From the NCBI GenBank assembly GCA_020851325.1, contig JADZCY010000307.1, positions 1 to 32,355 of the forward strand: a stretch of DNA of 32,355 nt. The letters are read 5' to 3'. Shown here in pieces: positions 10,872 to 19,108 of this stretch. A model generated the notes under the pieces. The model worked only from the letters and a program-made list of their open reading frames with translations. It had not been told where the DNA came from and ran no database searches. How positions within the stretch are numbered: the stretch's first letter is position 1; each line of letters starts with the position of its first letter. The DNA comes from Acidobacteriota bacterium. GTDB lineage: Bacteria; Acidobacteriota; Vicinamibacteria; Vicinamibacterales; UBA2999. The position numbers and the translations under genes were made by a program.

Positions 10872-12683
10872 TCACACGGCAGACGGCGACGCGGCGCGCG
10901 CGGCACCGGGCGCGGACAACCGGACTGACGTCGCGTCGCTGCCGAAAAGCGTGGCAAAAGTGCCCGGACCCGCGAGCAAATCCGCCGGCCGGCCGCTCTG
11001 CACCACTCGCGCCCCGTCGAGCACGACGACGCGGTCGGCGCTCATCGCGACGTCGCGGCGATGCGAGATGATGAGGCACGTCCGGCCGCGCATCACCGCT
11101 CGATAGCCGTCCACCACCGCGCGCTCCGCCACCGGATCGAGCGCTGCGGTCGGCTCGTCGAGCACCAGCACTGAAGGGTTCGCGAGAAACGCCCGCGCCA
11201 GCGCGAGGCGCTGGCGCTCGCCGGCCGACACCTGCAAGCCGCGCTCACCCACCACGGTGTCGTACTTCTGCGGCAGGCGTTCGATGAAGGCGCTGATGCC
11301 GGCGGCCTCGGCGGCGCGGCGGACGGCCGCATCGACATCCGGCGGCGCGCCCGGACCGTCTTCGATCAGCCCATAGCGGATGTTCTCGCCGACCGACGCA
11401 TGCAGCAGTGTCGGTTCCTGCTCCACGAGCACCACGTGACGCCGCAGATCCGGCAGGCGCACCGTCCGCAGATCGTGTCCGTCGAGACGCACCACGCCGC
11501 GATCGGGATCGATCAGGCGCAGCACCAGCGATGCAATCGTCGACTTCCCACTCCCACTCGCGCCGACGATCGCCACCGACGTCCCCGCTTCAATCTCGAC
11601 GCTCACATCGTCGAGCACGAGCTGCCCGCGCTCGGTGGAGAGCGAGACGTGATCGAACGCGATCGTGCCGCGCACGTCGGGCAGCGCTCGCGCGTCGGCG
11701 GCCTCGCGCACGTCCACCGGCGCGTCGAGCAGTTCGAGCACGCGGCCCCACGACACCTTCGCCGTGGCCAGCGCGGTGTACAGCCCCATCAGCGCCTGGA
11801 CCGGCGCCATCACGCGCATCTGGTAAGCGATGAACGCCGCGAAGGTTCCGAGCGTGAGCGTGCCGTCGACCACGCGCGACCCGCCGTACAGAAACACCAG
11901 CGACGCACCAAGCGCCAGCAGCACGCCCGGCAGTCCGCCCGAGAGATAGCTGAGCCGCTGCATCCCCATCAGCGCGTCGATGAAGCGCGTGTTCAAGCGG
12001 CGGAAGCGCGACACCTCGTGCTCCTGCGCGTTGGCGGTGACGATCAGCGTTTGCGCCTGCAACGTCTCGATCAGGAAGCTGCCGACATCCGCGCTGCGCT
12101 GTCTGAGCGTCGCCACGCGCGCTTCCAGACGCCGGCGATAGAACACCAGCGCGCCAAGACTGGCCGGCATGATCGCCGCCGTCACCAGCGCCAGCCGCCA
12201 GTCGAGCCACACCAGCATCACCACGCAGCCGATGAGGAACAGGATGTTGCCCACCCAGGCGAGCGCGGCTTCCGCGGCGACGCGCTGAATCTCGCCGATG
12301 TCGCCGTTGATGCGGGCGACGATGTCGCCGAGGCGCGTGCGCGCGTAGAAGCGCGGCGACAGCCGCTGCAGGTGGCGATAGAGATCCAGCCGCATGTCGA
12401 ACAGGATCTCCGCCGACACGCGCGTGTACCGCAGCCCACTGACGACGTTGAGCACGTAGGACAGCACGCCGAGCACCGCGAACAGACCGACGATGCGGCG
12501 CAGCGCGACGAGGTCGCGGCCGACGAGCGCGCGATCGACGAGGTCGCGCGTCAGGTACGGCGTGGCCAGCGACACCGCCGTGCTGACCAGGCTGATGATC
12601 ATGACCAGCACGAGGCGGCGCCAGTACGGCGCGAGGTAGACGAAGGCCCGCCGGAGGTCGACGCCGGCGGGAGGCGTGGACAA
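10872..12683 (-). CDS. qhpF: QhpF, ABC exporter of the amine dehydrogenase operon
   Basis: This is a 603-residue half-transporter of the ABC exporter type: a six-helix membrane domain (about 20-310) fused to a nucleotide-binding domain. Walker A is GASGSGKST (374-382), the signature is VSAGE (485-489) instead of LSGGQ, Walker B is VLVLDEPT (505-512), and the H-loop lies in IISHRRD. In characterised qhp operons the ABC protein exports the processed QhpC peptide to the periplasm; that role here follows from context. The start is a TTG at 12683, preceded by AGGGCGGG. No other start gives a complete first helix. It likely works as a homodimer. Confidence 0.88.
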   Translation of the reverse strand: MSTPPAGVDLRRAFVYLAPYWRRLVLVMIISLVSTAVSLATPYLTRDLVDRALVGRDLVALRRIVGLFAVLGVLSYVLNVVSGLRYTRVSAEILFDMRLDLYRHLQRLSPRFYARTRLGDIVARINGDIGEIQRVAAEAALAWVGNILFLIGCVVMLVWLDWRLALVTAAIMPASLGALVFYRRRLEARVATLRQRSADVGSFLIETLQAQTLIVTANAQEHEVSRFRRLNTRFIDALMGMQRLSYLSGGLPGVLLALGASLVFLYGGSRVVDGTLTLGTFAAFIAYQMRVMAPVQALMGLYTALATAKVSWGRVLELLDAPVDVREAADARALPDVRGTIAFDHVSLSTERGQLVLDDVSVEIEAGTSVAIVGASGSGKSTIASLVLRLIDPDRGVVRLDGHDLRTVRLPDLRRHVVLVEQEPTLLHASVGENIRYGLIEDGPGAPPDVDAAVRRAAEAAGISAFIERLPQKYDTVVGERGLQVSAGERQRLALARAFLANPSVLVLDEPTAALDPVAERAVVDGYRAVMRGRTCLIISHRRDVAMSADRVVVLDGARVVQSGRPADLLAGPGTFATLFGSDATSVRLSAPGAARAASPSAV

Positions 12684-12691
12684 GGCCCGCC

Positions 12692-13816
12692 CTACTGCGC
12701 CGTCGGCGCTGCGGCGGCCGCCGCCGGCACGACGAACAGCTCGGTGGTCTGGTCGGCGTTCATCTGGATGGTGCGCAGATACTTGTAGCTGGCGGCGTCG
12801 TAGACGTCGATGGTGGCGCCGGCAACGTAGACATACAGCAGCTTGCCGTTCGAACTCACGCGCACCGCCATGCGCGGCCGGCCCTTGAACTCGCCGCGCG
12901 ACAGCAGTTGCCCCTTCTCCAGATCAAACGTCCAGAACTCGTAGCGGCCAATCTCGCTCTTGATGCCGTAGGCGCGCTTGCGATCAGGCGCCTGCGCGAA
13001 GGTGACGTTGTCGGCCGGGCCCATCGGCGTGAAATCGATCGAGCGCTTCACCAGATCGACGCGGCCGATGCCCATGATGCGGCGCTTCTGCACCGGATCG
13101 ACGGTGGTGAAAAGTCCCGTGAACATCCCCGGTGTGTCGTAGAAGTCGTGTACGGGGCCGAGGCTGACGCGTCCCAGACCGGCTTCCACCGACTGCGCGA
13201 ACGGCCACGTTTCCACTTCCGTGAACTTCTCCGTCTCGACGACAATCACGTCGTCGCCGAAGAAGAACAGGAAGTTGCCATCGGGCGAGAAGCGCAGGTT
13301 GACGGTTTCGCGCTCTTCGTTACGCGGCCACGGAATGGTGCGCGCCACCTCGCGCGTCGCGAGGTCGAACTGCACGAGCGTCGGCGGACCAATCTCCCAG
13401 CGATCGGACAGCTTCGTGGCCGTGCGCGTGAGCAGCACGAGGAATCGATGCTTCGGATCCGCCTGCATGCTGATGATGCGCGTCCGCTTGTTGGCGGTGC
13501 TCAGCGTGAAGGTGTCGAGCGTCTTGCGCGACGCGACGTCCACCACCTCGATGCGTTCGGTGTGCGCGTCGAGGACGTAGAAGCGCGTGCGATCCTGCGA
13601 CGGCAGCAGCGAGCGCGGGATGCCCGTCTTCAGGGCAATCCGCTCGGTCAGCTTCTCCGTTGCTTCGTCGAAGATCTGGATCTCGCCGGCATAGGTGCCG
13701 ATGTAGAGCTTGCCGTTGCCGCCGGTAGGCGACGGTGCGACCGGCCGCGGCTGTGCGGTCAGCGCGACCGCGCCGAACGACGCGACGAGCGCGAGGATGC
13801 TGAGGTATCGGCGCAT
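12692..13816 (-). CDS. qhpB: QhpB, quinohemoprotein amine dehydrogenase beta subunit (beta-propeller)
   Basis: The 374-residue product has a signal peptide (MRRYLSILALVASFGAVALTAQ) and then YVTN-like propeller repeats such as LYIGTYAGEIQIFDEATEKL, FYVLDAHTERIEVVDVAS and LLYVYVAGATIDVYDAASY. The beta subunit of quinohemoprotein amine dehydrogenase is a periplasmic seven-bladed propeller that packs against the gamma subunit. The ATG at 13816 follows the qhpC stop by five bases. The frame is open further upstream to 14038, but that part lies within qhpC in another frame. The neighbours and the propeller make the assignment firm. Confidence 0.88.
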   Translation of the reverse strand: MRRYLSILALVASFGAVALTAQPRPVAPSPTGGNGKLYIGTYAGEIQIFDEATEKLTERIALKTGIPRSLLPSQDRTRFYVLDAHTERIEVVDVASRKTLDTFTLSTANKRTRIISMQADPKHRFLVLLTRTATKLSDRWEIGPPTLVQFDLATREVARTIPWPRNEERETVNLRFSPDGNFLFFFGDDVIVVETEKFTEVETWPFAQSVEAGLGRVSLGPVHDFYDTPGMFTGLFTTVDPVQKRRIMGIGRVDLVKRSIDFTPMGPADNVTFAQAPDRKRAYGIKSEIGRYEFWTFDLEKGQLLSRGEFKGRPRMAVRVSSNGKLLYVYVAGATIDVYDAASYKYLRTIQMNADQTTELFVVPAAAAAAPTAQ

Positions 13817-13821
13817 CACGA

Positions 13822-14196
13822 CTATCCGGGGAACACGAGATCGATCTTGCGCCAGTCCTTCTGTGCCGCGGCGCACTTGGCGGTCCAGTCGGGCGCGTGA
13901 TTGAGCTGATCGGGCACCTGCGCCGGCCAGAAGCAGCCCATGTGGCAATCGAACAGGTCGCGCTCGACCGGCTGACACAGGCCCGCGGTGCCGCCCGTGC
14001 GATCGGCTTCCCAGCCAGGCGAAAAGACGAGCGAGCATCCGGGCGGGATGTGTGGCGGCTCGGGCTGCTGCGGCGGTTGCCCGCCGCCCTGCTGCAACGC
14101 GACGACGTCGTGCGGACGCGTGGCGTCGGCCGACGGCGGTTCGGTGACCGCCTCCACACGCGAGGCCTTGCGATTAATGGCGTTGAGGTGCTTCAT
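13822..14196 (-). CDS. qhpC: QhpC, CTQ-bearing gamma subunit precursor of quinohemoprotein amine dehydrogenase (RiPP-like substrate)
   Basis: The 124-residue precursor is a small, Cys-containing peptide. Published Paracoccus gamma-subunit cross-links are Cys7-Glu16, Cys27-Asp33, Cys41-Asp49 and the CTQ cofactor Cys37-Trp43. Here the same spacing holds exactly: Cys54-Glu63, Cys74-Asp80, Cys88-Asp96 and Cys84-Trp90. The core contains GLCQPVERDLFDC and CFWPAQV, which match the family. A fifth cysteine, Cys108, has no mapped partner. The leader is followed by a Gln/Gly/Pro-rich linker (about 35-53). The ATG at 14196 has GGAG six bases upstream; an in-frame ATG at 14208 would add four residues. 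It overlaps the qhpD end by 23 bases. Confidence 0.93.
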   Translation of the reverse strand: MKHLNAINRKASRVEAVTEPPSADATRPHDVVALQQGGGQPPQQPEPPHIPPGCSLVFSPGWEADRTGGTAGLCQPVERDLFDCHMGCFWPAQVPDQLNHAPDWTAKCAAAQKDWRKIDLVFPG

Positions 14197-15715
14197 CGTC
14201 GGCTCCATCGAACTGGCGGAGGAACTCCGGCTTGCGGAGCGCCAGTTCGCCATAGATCTCGAGGCAGGTGTGCGTCCACCCGCGAATCCATTCGCAGTAG
14301 TGCAGGTTCGGTCCGGTCGTCGTGCCGTAGCGTGTGTGCGCTTCGTGGTAACAGCCGCCGGCGCAGATCGGACGCGCCCAGCATTTCTGGCAATCCGTCT
14401 TGTGGTTGATGTGATGCGCGTCGAGGAAGGCCGCCTGCTTCGCGCGATCGACGCCATCCGCGAGGGATCCGAAGCGGTGCTCGTCCGAGCCGGCAAAGCG
14501 GTGGCACAACGACACGCTGCCGTCGGTGGCCACACCCATCAGGCCGATGCCGGCGCCACAGGGATACGCCTTGGCGTGTCCCTGATGAATCTCCTGCAAC
14601 GTTTCGCGGACGTTCGAGAAGCCGTGATGACGATTCTCGAGCGACGCCTGGAGGAACTCGGCGGCTAAGGCGCGGAACTGCTCCAGCAGGTGATCGAAAC
14701 CCGCGTCACCAATGGCGTGACCACGCTGCGGCGCGGTGGTGACCGGTGCGAAGCCGACTTCCCAGAACCCCATCTCGTCGTGCAGGTGACGGTAGATCTT
14801 CATCACGTCGAGCGTCTGCCGCGTCAACGTGACGCGCGCGCCGATCGGACGCGACCGGTGACGCGCCAGCAGCGCCTTGATCTTCGGCGCGACCATGTCG
14901 TAACTGCCCTGCCCGTTGTTGAAGACACGGAACTTGTCCTGAATCTCCTGCGGGCCGTCGATGGAGATGGTGACGCCAATCCGCTCTTCGGCGAGGAAGT
15001 CGATCACGTCGGGACGCAGCAGCGTCGCGTTGGTGGTGAGGCTGAAGTCGACCGCCTTCCCCACTTCCGCGGCGCGCGCGCGGGCATAGGCCACGGTCTT
15101 CTTCAACACCGGGAAGTTCATCAGTGTTTCGCCGCCGAAGAACGTGATGTGCGCGGTGGGATTGTTGCCGCTCTCGCGCAGCGCGAACTCCACGGCCTGG
15201 CGCGCCGTCTCTTCGCTCATGAACTTCGGCTGGCTGCCGTTCTCGGTGTCGACGATCTTGTCCTCGCCGTACTCGTAGCAATACTCGCAGCTCAGATTGC
15301 ACTGGTTGGTGACGTTCACCACCAGTGTCTGCAGCGGAATCACCGTCAGCGGCAGGATCTTCGGCCGCGCCACTGGCAGCGTGGCTTCGCGTACCGCATG
15401 AACGCGGTACAACTCGCCGAGCGTGTCCCACACCTCGGCGGCCGTGAAGCGCCCGTCGAGCGTGGCGACAATGTCGCCGACGGAGCGCGGGCCACTCTCG
15501 AGCAGCGCAATGGCCGCGTCCGCGCAGGCGTCGAGCGCAAACACGGCCGCGCTCGGCACCAGATACACGAGCCGCTGATTCGATGCGCCAAACGTGTGGA
15601 ACTCACCCAACTGGAGACGCGTGTCGAGGTTGGCCGCGATCATCGGCGCATCGCCCGGCGCGAACTCCCGCGTCGGCGGTGCCGTCACGTCGTCTGCGGT
15701 GAGATCGGGGTTCAT
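14174..15715 (-). CDS. qhpD: QhpD, radical SAM/SPASM enzyme that forms thioether cross-links in QhpC
   Basis: QhpD uses radical SAM chemistry to make Cys-to-Asp/Glu thioether bonds in QhpC. The 513-residue protein has an N-terminal region resembling a PqqD-type peptide-recognition domain (about 35-110), a radical SAM core with CxxxCxxC at Cys139, Cys143 and Cys146 (CNLSCEYC), and a C-terminal SPASM domain with cysteines 386, 404, 442, 445, 451, 455 and 474, enough for two auxiliary iron-sulfur clusters. The ATG at 15715 overlaps the qhpA stop as ATGA. The frame is open upstream but overlaps qhpA. It precedes its substrate gene qhpC, as in known operons. Confidence 0.95.
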   Translation of the reverse strand: MNPDLTADDVTAPPTREFAPGDAPMIAANLDTRLQLGEFHTFGASNQRLVYLVPSAAVFALDACADAAIALLESGPRSVGDIVATLDGRFTAAEVWDTLGELYRVHAVREATLPVARPKILPLTVIPLQTLVVNVTNQCNLSCEYCYEYGEDKIVDTENGSQPKFMSEETARQAVEFALRESGNNPTAHITFFGGETLMNFPVLKKTVAYARARAAEVGKAVDFSLTTNATLLRPDVIDFLAEERIGVTISIDGPQEIQDKFRVFNNGQGSYDMVAPKIKALLARHRSRPIGARVTLTRQTLDVMKIYRHLHDEMGFWEVGFAPVTTAPQRGHAIGDAGFDHLLEQFRALAAEFLQASLENRHHGFSNVRETLQEIHQGHAKAYPCGAGIGLMGVATDGSVSLCHRFAGSDEHRFGSLADGVDRAKQAAFLDAHHINHKTDCQKCWARPICAGGCYHEAHTRYGTTTGPNLHYCEWIRGWTHTCLEIYGELALRKPEFLRQFDGADDEAPQRH

Positions 15716-17442
15716 GGGATCACCGTCGGATCGAACTTCATGTAAAGCGGCACGGTGACCAGCAGGTGGGCGCGCGAACGCAACGCCGCGGCGGGTGCGG
15801 CCGATGACGGGCCAGTCGGCAGATACGTCGCCACCACCCACACGTCGCCGACGTTGTTCCGCTCGCCGGTTCGCGCCGTGTTCGGCCCTTCGATGTTCGG
15901 CGTGAACAGACCGGTGTGCTCGTTGATCCCGCCGACGAACTTCAGGTCGTCATCGGTGAAGGTGGCGGTGTACTCCTCGAGGCTCCAGCGCACGTCCACC
16001 TGTTCGATGCGGATGTCATCGGCGGTGCCCGGCTTCTTGTCCGGCCCGTTGTGATACGTCCACGCTTCGAACTGCGCGAACATCTTCGGGAAAGTCACGC
16101 CGCCGTTGCGCGCCATGTTCCAGTCCGGCGTCACCTTGATGCTGTGCACGGTGTCGTACACCACCAGCGCGCCGGTCTTCACCGCGCCGGCCATGACGAT
16201 GTCGCGCCGGCCCACGGCCGCCGTGGCGGCGGGCTCGACGACGGCGGTGACGACGTCGTTGGCGACGGTGACGGACTTCACGGTGAGGCCCGGACCAAGA
16301 TCGAGATCACGCGGCTGCAGAGCGGACGGCGCGTTCGTCGCGTAGATCTTCACCGTCGACGGCTCGCCGATGCGAATGCCAGGGTGATCGACGCCGAGGA
16401 TGGTGGTGTCGTTGGCGACGCGCTCGAGGCGCACGTCGATGCCGAGTTCGTCGTAACCGCCTGTGAACCAGCGGCCTTCGATACTGCGCCAGTCGCGATC
16501 GACGAACATCACCTCCCGCAGCGCCGTGTCGTCGTTGCCGCCGACCATCGATCGGCCGCGCCACTGGAAGCCGGTGTAGATCAGCGAACGTCCGGTGCGC
16601 GACACCTGCTCGCCCGACCGCGCGTACGTGTAGGTGATCGTCGACGTGAACTCGTCGGTGGTGTCGGGCACCGGCGTCAGCACGACGCGCCCGAAGATGT
16701 CGCCCTTGCCGGGTTCGTGACCGGCGAGCGCCCACGTGCCCTGCAGGCGCGCCGGCCGCATGCTGGCCGACCATGCCGCCCACTCGGGAGTCTGCAGGGG
16801 AAACGCCTTCGCGAGATGGTCGACGGCCTTCTCTACCGGATGACGCGTGTCCGGCGGACGGCCGTCCGGCCCGCGATCGCGCGGCGCCGGGCCCATGCGG
16901 CGGAACGTCTGTCGATCCACCAGTGGGTACCAACCGCGATGCATGGCGATCAACCCGTCCCATTCGCTTCGCGTGCGCCGCTGCGAGATGACGCGGCCCA
17001 GCGTGTGACACGCGTTGCAGACGCCGTTCAGATCGCTGCTGGCCGTGTACGACTCGTCCACCAAACGGCGTTCCACCTCGTACGCCGCCGGCTTCGCCTC
17101 TTCAGGCGCCAGCCCGAGATTGTTGGACAGGTACTTCACGACTTCGCGCGCGGTGGCCGGTTCGATCTTGAGGTTGTTCAGCGCGACCATGCGCTTGATG
17201 GTGTCCTGCCAGCCTTCCGGCGTGTTGCGCTGGAACGAAATGCGGGAGACCTGCTGTTTGTCGTCGGTGCGGTGGCACGGCGCGCAGGCTTCCTGCACGA
17301 CCTTGCTGGTCACCGGAATGCCCGTTTCGGCGGGCGTAGCCGGCGTGGCGGCGGGCGACGGCTGCGCCGCCAGCGGCAGAGCCAGCGCGAGCAGGCAGGT
17401 TGCGGTCCACAGCGGCACACACAGGCGTCGATGAAGGCGCAT
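15712..17442 (-). CDS. qhpA: QhpA, di-haem alpha subunit of quinohemoprotein amine dehydrogenase
   Basis: The alpha subunit passes electrons from the CTQ cofactor to a cytochrome or azurin acceptor in the periplasm. The 576-residue precursor has a signal peptide (hydrophobic stretch about 10-27, ending LAAQ) and two haem c motifs: CAPCH at Cys53 and CNACH at Cys142. The long C-terminal part is beta-rich, including FTSTITYTYARSGEQVSRTGRSLIYTGFQWRG, as in QHNDH alpha subunits. The ATG at 17442 is preceded by TTG but has no ribosome binding site; an extended -10 lies close upstream. Its TGA overlaps qhpD. Confidence 0.92.
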   Translation of the reverse strand: MRLHRRLCVPLWTATCLLALALPLAAQPSPAATPATPAETGIPVTSKVVQEACAPCHRTDDKQQVSRISFQRNTPEGWQDTIKRMVALNNLKIEPATAREVVKYLSNNLGLAPEEAKPAAYEVERRLVDESYTASSDLNGVCNACHTLGRVISQRRTRSEWDGLIAMHRGWYPLVDRQTFRRMGPAPRDRGPDGRPPDTRHPVEKAVDHLAKAFPLQTPEWAAWSASMRPARLQGTWALAGHEPGKGDIFGRVVLTPVPDTTDEFTSTITYTYARSGEQVSRTGRSLIYTGFQWRGRSMVGGNDDTALREVMFVDRDWRSIEGRWFTGGYDELGIDVRLERVANDTTILGVDHPGIRIGEPSTVKIYATNAPSALQPRDLDLGPGLTVKSVTVANDVVTAVVEPAATAAVGRRDIVMAGAVKTGALVVYDTVHSIKVTPDWNMARNGGVTFPKMFAQFEAWTYHNGPDKKPGTADDIRIEQVDVRWSLEEYTATFTDDDLKFVGGINEHTGLFTPNIEGPNTARTGERNNVGDVWVVATYLPTGPSSAAPAAALRSRAHLLVTVPLYMKFDPTVIP

Positions 17443-17454
17443 CAAAGTAGGTTG

Positions 17455-17463
17455 GTTATAACA
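17455..17463 (-). promoter_or_regulatory. Extended -10 element upstream of qhpA
   Basis: On the minus strand the sequence reads TGTTATAAC, a TGn plus TATAAC extended -10. No good -35 is seen. The predicted start would be within about 10 bases of the ATG, so the message could be nearly leaderless. The upstream 60-base gap to qhpG also holds a CCCGGC/GCCGGG inverted repeat. Confidence 0.35.
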
Positions 17464-17502
17464 CTGCCCGGCCGGGTTTTCGCCGGGAGAATGATCAATG
17501 GT

Positions 17503-18921
17503 TCACGCGCGCCAGACCAGCCAGCCGCGGGCGACGAGGGACGTCAGCGCGCGCAGGAACGCCGCCAGATCGACCGGACCGGTCGATGCCGCATACGCCT
17601 CGAACAGCTCGGACACCTGGCGGTGCTGCGCGGCCAGACGCAGCAGCGCGACGACGTCGACGTCGAACAGGTAGCGCACGCCTGGGTCGCTGGCGGTCGT
17701 CACCAGGCGAGGCTCGAGGACGATTTCGCGAGCGGCAACCGCGGCACGCGACGCAACCGCGACGGCAGGTGACGCTTCGAGATGCAGGTCCGGCGCGAGA
17801 CGCAGCCTGTCCCACGCCTGGCGGTGCGCGTCTGGCGAAGGTTCGGCATCCGCCTCGGCTGTATCGACGCCGGCGCGATCCGCCCAGAACGGATGCGACT
17901 GGCCGCTGCCCGACAGGTAGCGGCGCGTCAGGGCCAGCAGTCCCGCATACATCTCGGCCTCACGCGCGGCATAGAAGGCCCGCGCCGTCTCGCCCATCGC
18001 CGGCCGCGTCAGTTGCGTGTGCACGACCACCGCGGCGAGCCAGCCCGACGTGAGTGCCTTCTTCACGCCCGAGGATGAGAGCGGATCGACGAAGGACGCG
18101 GCGTCGCCGGTGACAAGCCAGTCGTCACCGCAGTAGTGCGTCGACGAATACATCGACGCATCCCATCCGTTTGGTGGCGCCAGCAGATCCGCGCCGGCGA
18201 GCAACGACGACAACTGACGCGTCTTGTTGATCTCGGCGCGATACACCGCTTCGGCATGCACGCCGCGCGTCAACTGCGTCGTCCGAGGATCGACCATCAC
18301 CGCCACCGCCCGACGCTCGGTGTCGAGCGGGACCGACCACGCCCAACCGTCCTCGTACGACTCGACGAGCGTGTGCGTCCAGTCCGGCAGCGGCCACGAG
18401 GCGCGCGACCACTGCGCGGACAGCGCCACGGTGCGATGACCGCGTTCACTCACACGGCCCGCGCGCGTGCGCGCCAGCACGCCGGCGCGTCCCGAGGCGT
18501 CGATGCGGAACGCCGCCGGCATGGCGGCGGCTTCTTCGTCAGTTACGCGTTGGCGGATCACCGTGACGCCGGCCTCACACGCGGCATCGATCATCAGCGC
18601 TTCGAGGGCCGGCACCATCACCTGCCACCCGTGCGCCCCGTCTGCGAACGGTTCGACGCGCATCGCCTCGTCGCCCCACCACACGGTGTTGCCGCGTCCG
18701 TGCACGAACGCGGCGGCGTCCACCTGCGCGCGAATGCCGAGCAGGTCGAAGATCTTGCCGCAACTGGGCGTCAGCGATTCGGCCAGGACGGGCGCGCTCG
18801 GAGACGATGGGCGGGTGACGAGCGTGACGCGATGTCCCCACATCGCCAGCAGCCGGGCCGTCGTCGTCCCCGACGGTCCGCCGCCGATCACGAGCACTTC
18901 TCCTGGCACGGGGACGATCAT
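17503..18921 (-). CDS. qhpG: QhpG, FAD-dependent monooxygenase for CTQ biogenesis
   Basis: QhpG is reported to hydroxylate the tryptophan of QhpC that becomes CTQ. The 472-residue product starts with an FAD-binding dinucleotide fold: VLVIGGGPSGTTTARLL (about 9-25), and has GDAASFVDPLSSSG (272-285), the second FAD-contacting motif. The segment GWAWSVPL (192-199) resembles the WxWxIP motif of flavin-dependent halogenases, to which this group is related. The ATG at 18921 gives a normal N-terminus; a GC-rich heptamer repeat lies just upstream, and no clear ribosome binding site is visible. It is the first gene of the qhp operon. Confidence 0.88.
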   Translation of the reverse strand: MIVPVPGEVLVIGGGPSGTTTARLLAMWGHRVTLVTRPSSPSAPVLAESLTPSCGKIFDLLGIRAQVDAAAFVHGRGNTVWWGDEAMRVEPFADGAHGWQVMVPALEALMIDAACEAGVTVIRQRVTDEEAAAMPAAFRIDASGRAGVLARTRAGRVSERGHRTVALSAQWSRASWPLPDWTHTLVESYEDGWAWSVPLDTERRAVAVMVDPRTTQLTRGVHAEAVYRAEINKTRQLSSLLAGADLLAPPNGWDASMYSSTHYCGDDWLVTGDAASFVDPLSSSGVKKALTSGWLAAVVVHTQLTRPAMGETARAFYAAREAEMYAGLLALTRRYLSGSGQSHPFWADRAGVDTAEADAEPSPDAHRQAWDRLRLAPDLHLEASPAVAVASRAAVAAREIVLEPRLVTTASDPGVRYLFDVDVVALLRLAAQHRQVSELFEAYAASTGPVDLAAFLRALTSLVARGWLVWRA

Positions 18922-18924
18922 AGT

Positions 18925-18947
18925 CGGGAGGCGGGAGGCGGGAGGCG
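18925..18947. repeat. Heptamer tandem repeat (GGGAGGC)x3, copy 1
   Basis: Three perfect GGGAGGC units preceded by TC lie immediately upstream of the qhpG ATG. Copy 2 at 21948-21971 has the same three units. The tracts could form two-tetrad G-quadruplexes on the + strand. Confidence 0.8.
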
Positions 18948-18963
18948 AACGGCGCGACACGCG

Positions 18964-19032
18964 CCGGGACTGGATCTCTATCGGGACGGACTCACCTTCG
19001 GGACTGCATCCTCTTCCGGGAGCGCTCACCCT
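18964..19032 (+). repeat. CGGGAC array A, 17-base spacing
   Basis: CGGGA cores begin at 18965, 18982, 18999 and 19017, so the spacing is 17, 17 and 18. Units read CGGGACTGGATCTCTAT, CGGGACGGACTCACCTT and CGGGACTGCATCCTCTTC, then CGGGAG. The array lies between the divergent genes qhpG and the PQQ dehydrogenase. Confidence 0.75.
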
Positions 19033-19036
19033 CAGC

Positions 19037-19063
19037 TTCGCAACGCGCCACGCAGGCAGGTTA
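19037..19063 (+). promoter_or_regulatory. Weak candidate promoter of the PQQ dehydrogenase gene
   Basis: TTCGCA (4/6 to TTGACA) and TAATAT (4/6 to TATAAT) with a 15-base spacer precede the ATG at 19109. The spacer is short and both boxes are weak, so confidence is low. AAGGAG lies five bases before that ATG. Confidence 0.25.
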
Positions 19064-19108
19064 ATATCGCGCCACCGGAAACGCTCTTCATCACTTGAAG
19101 GAGTGCCC

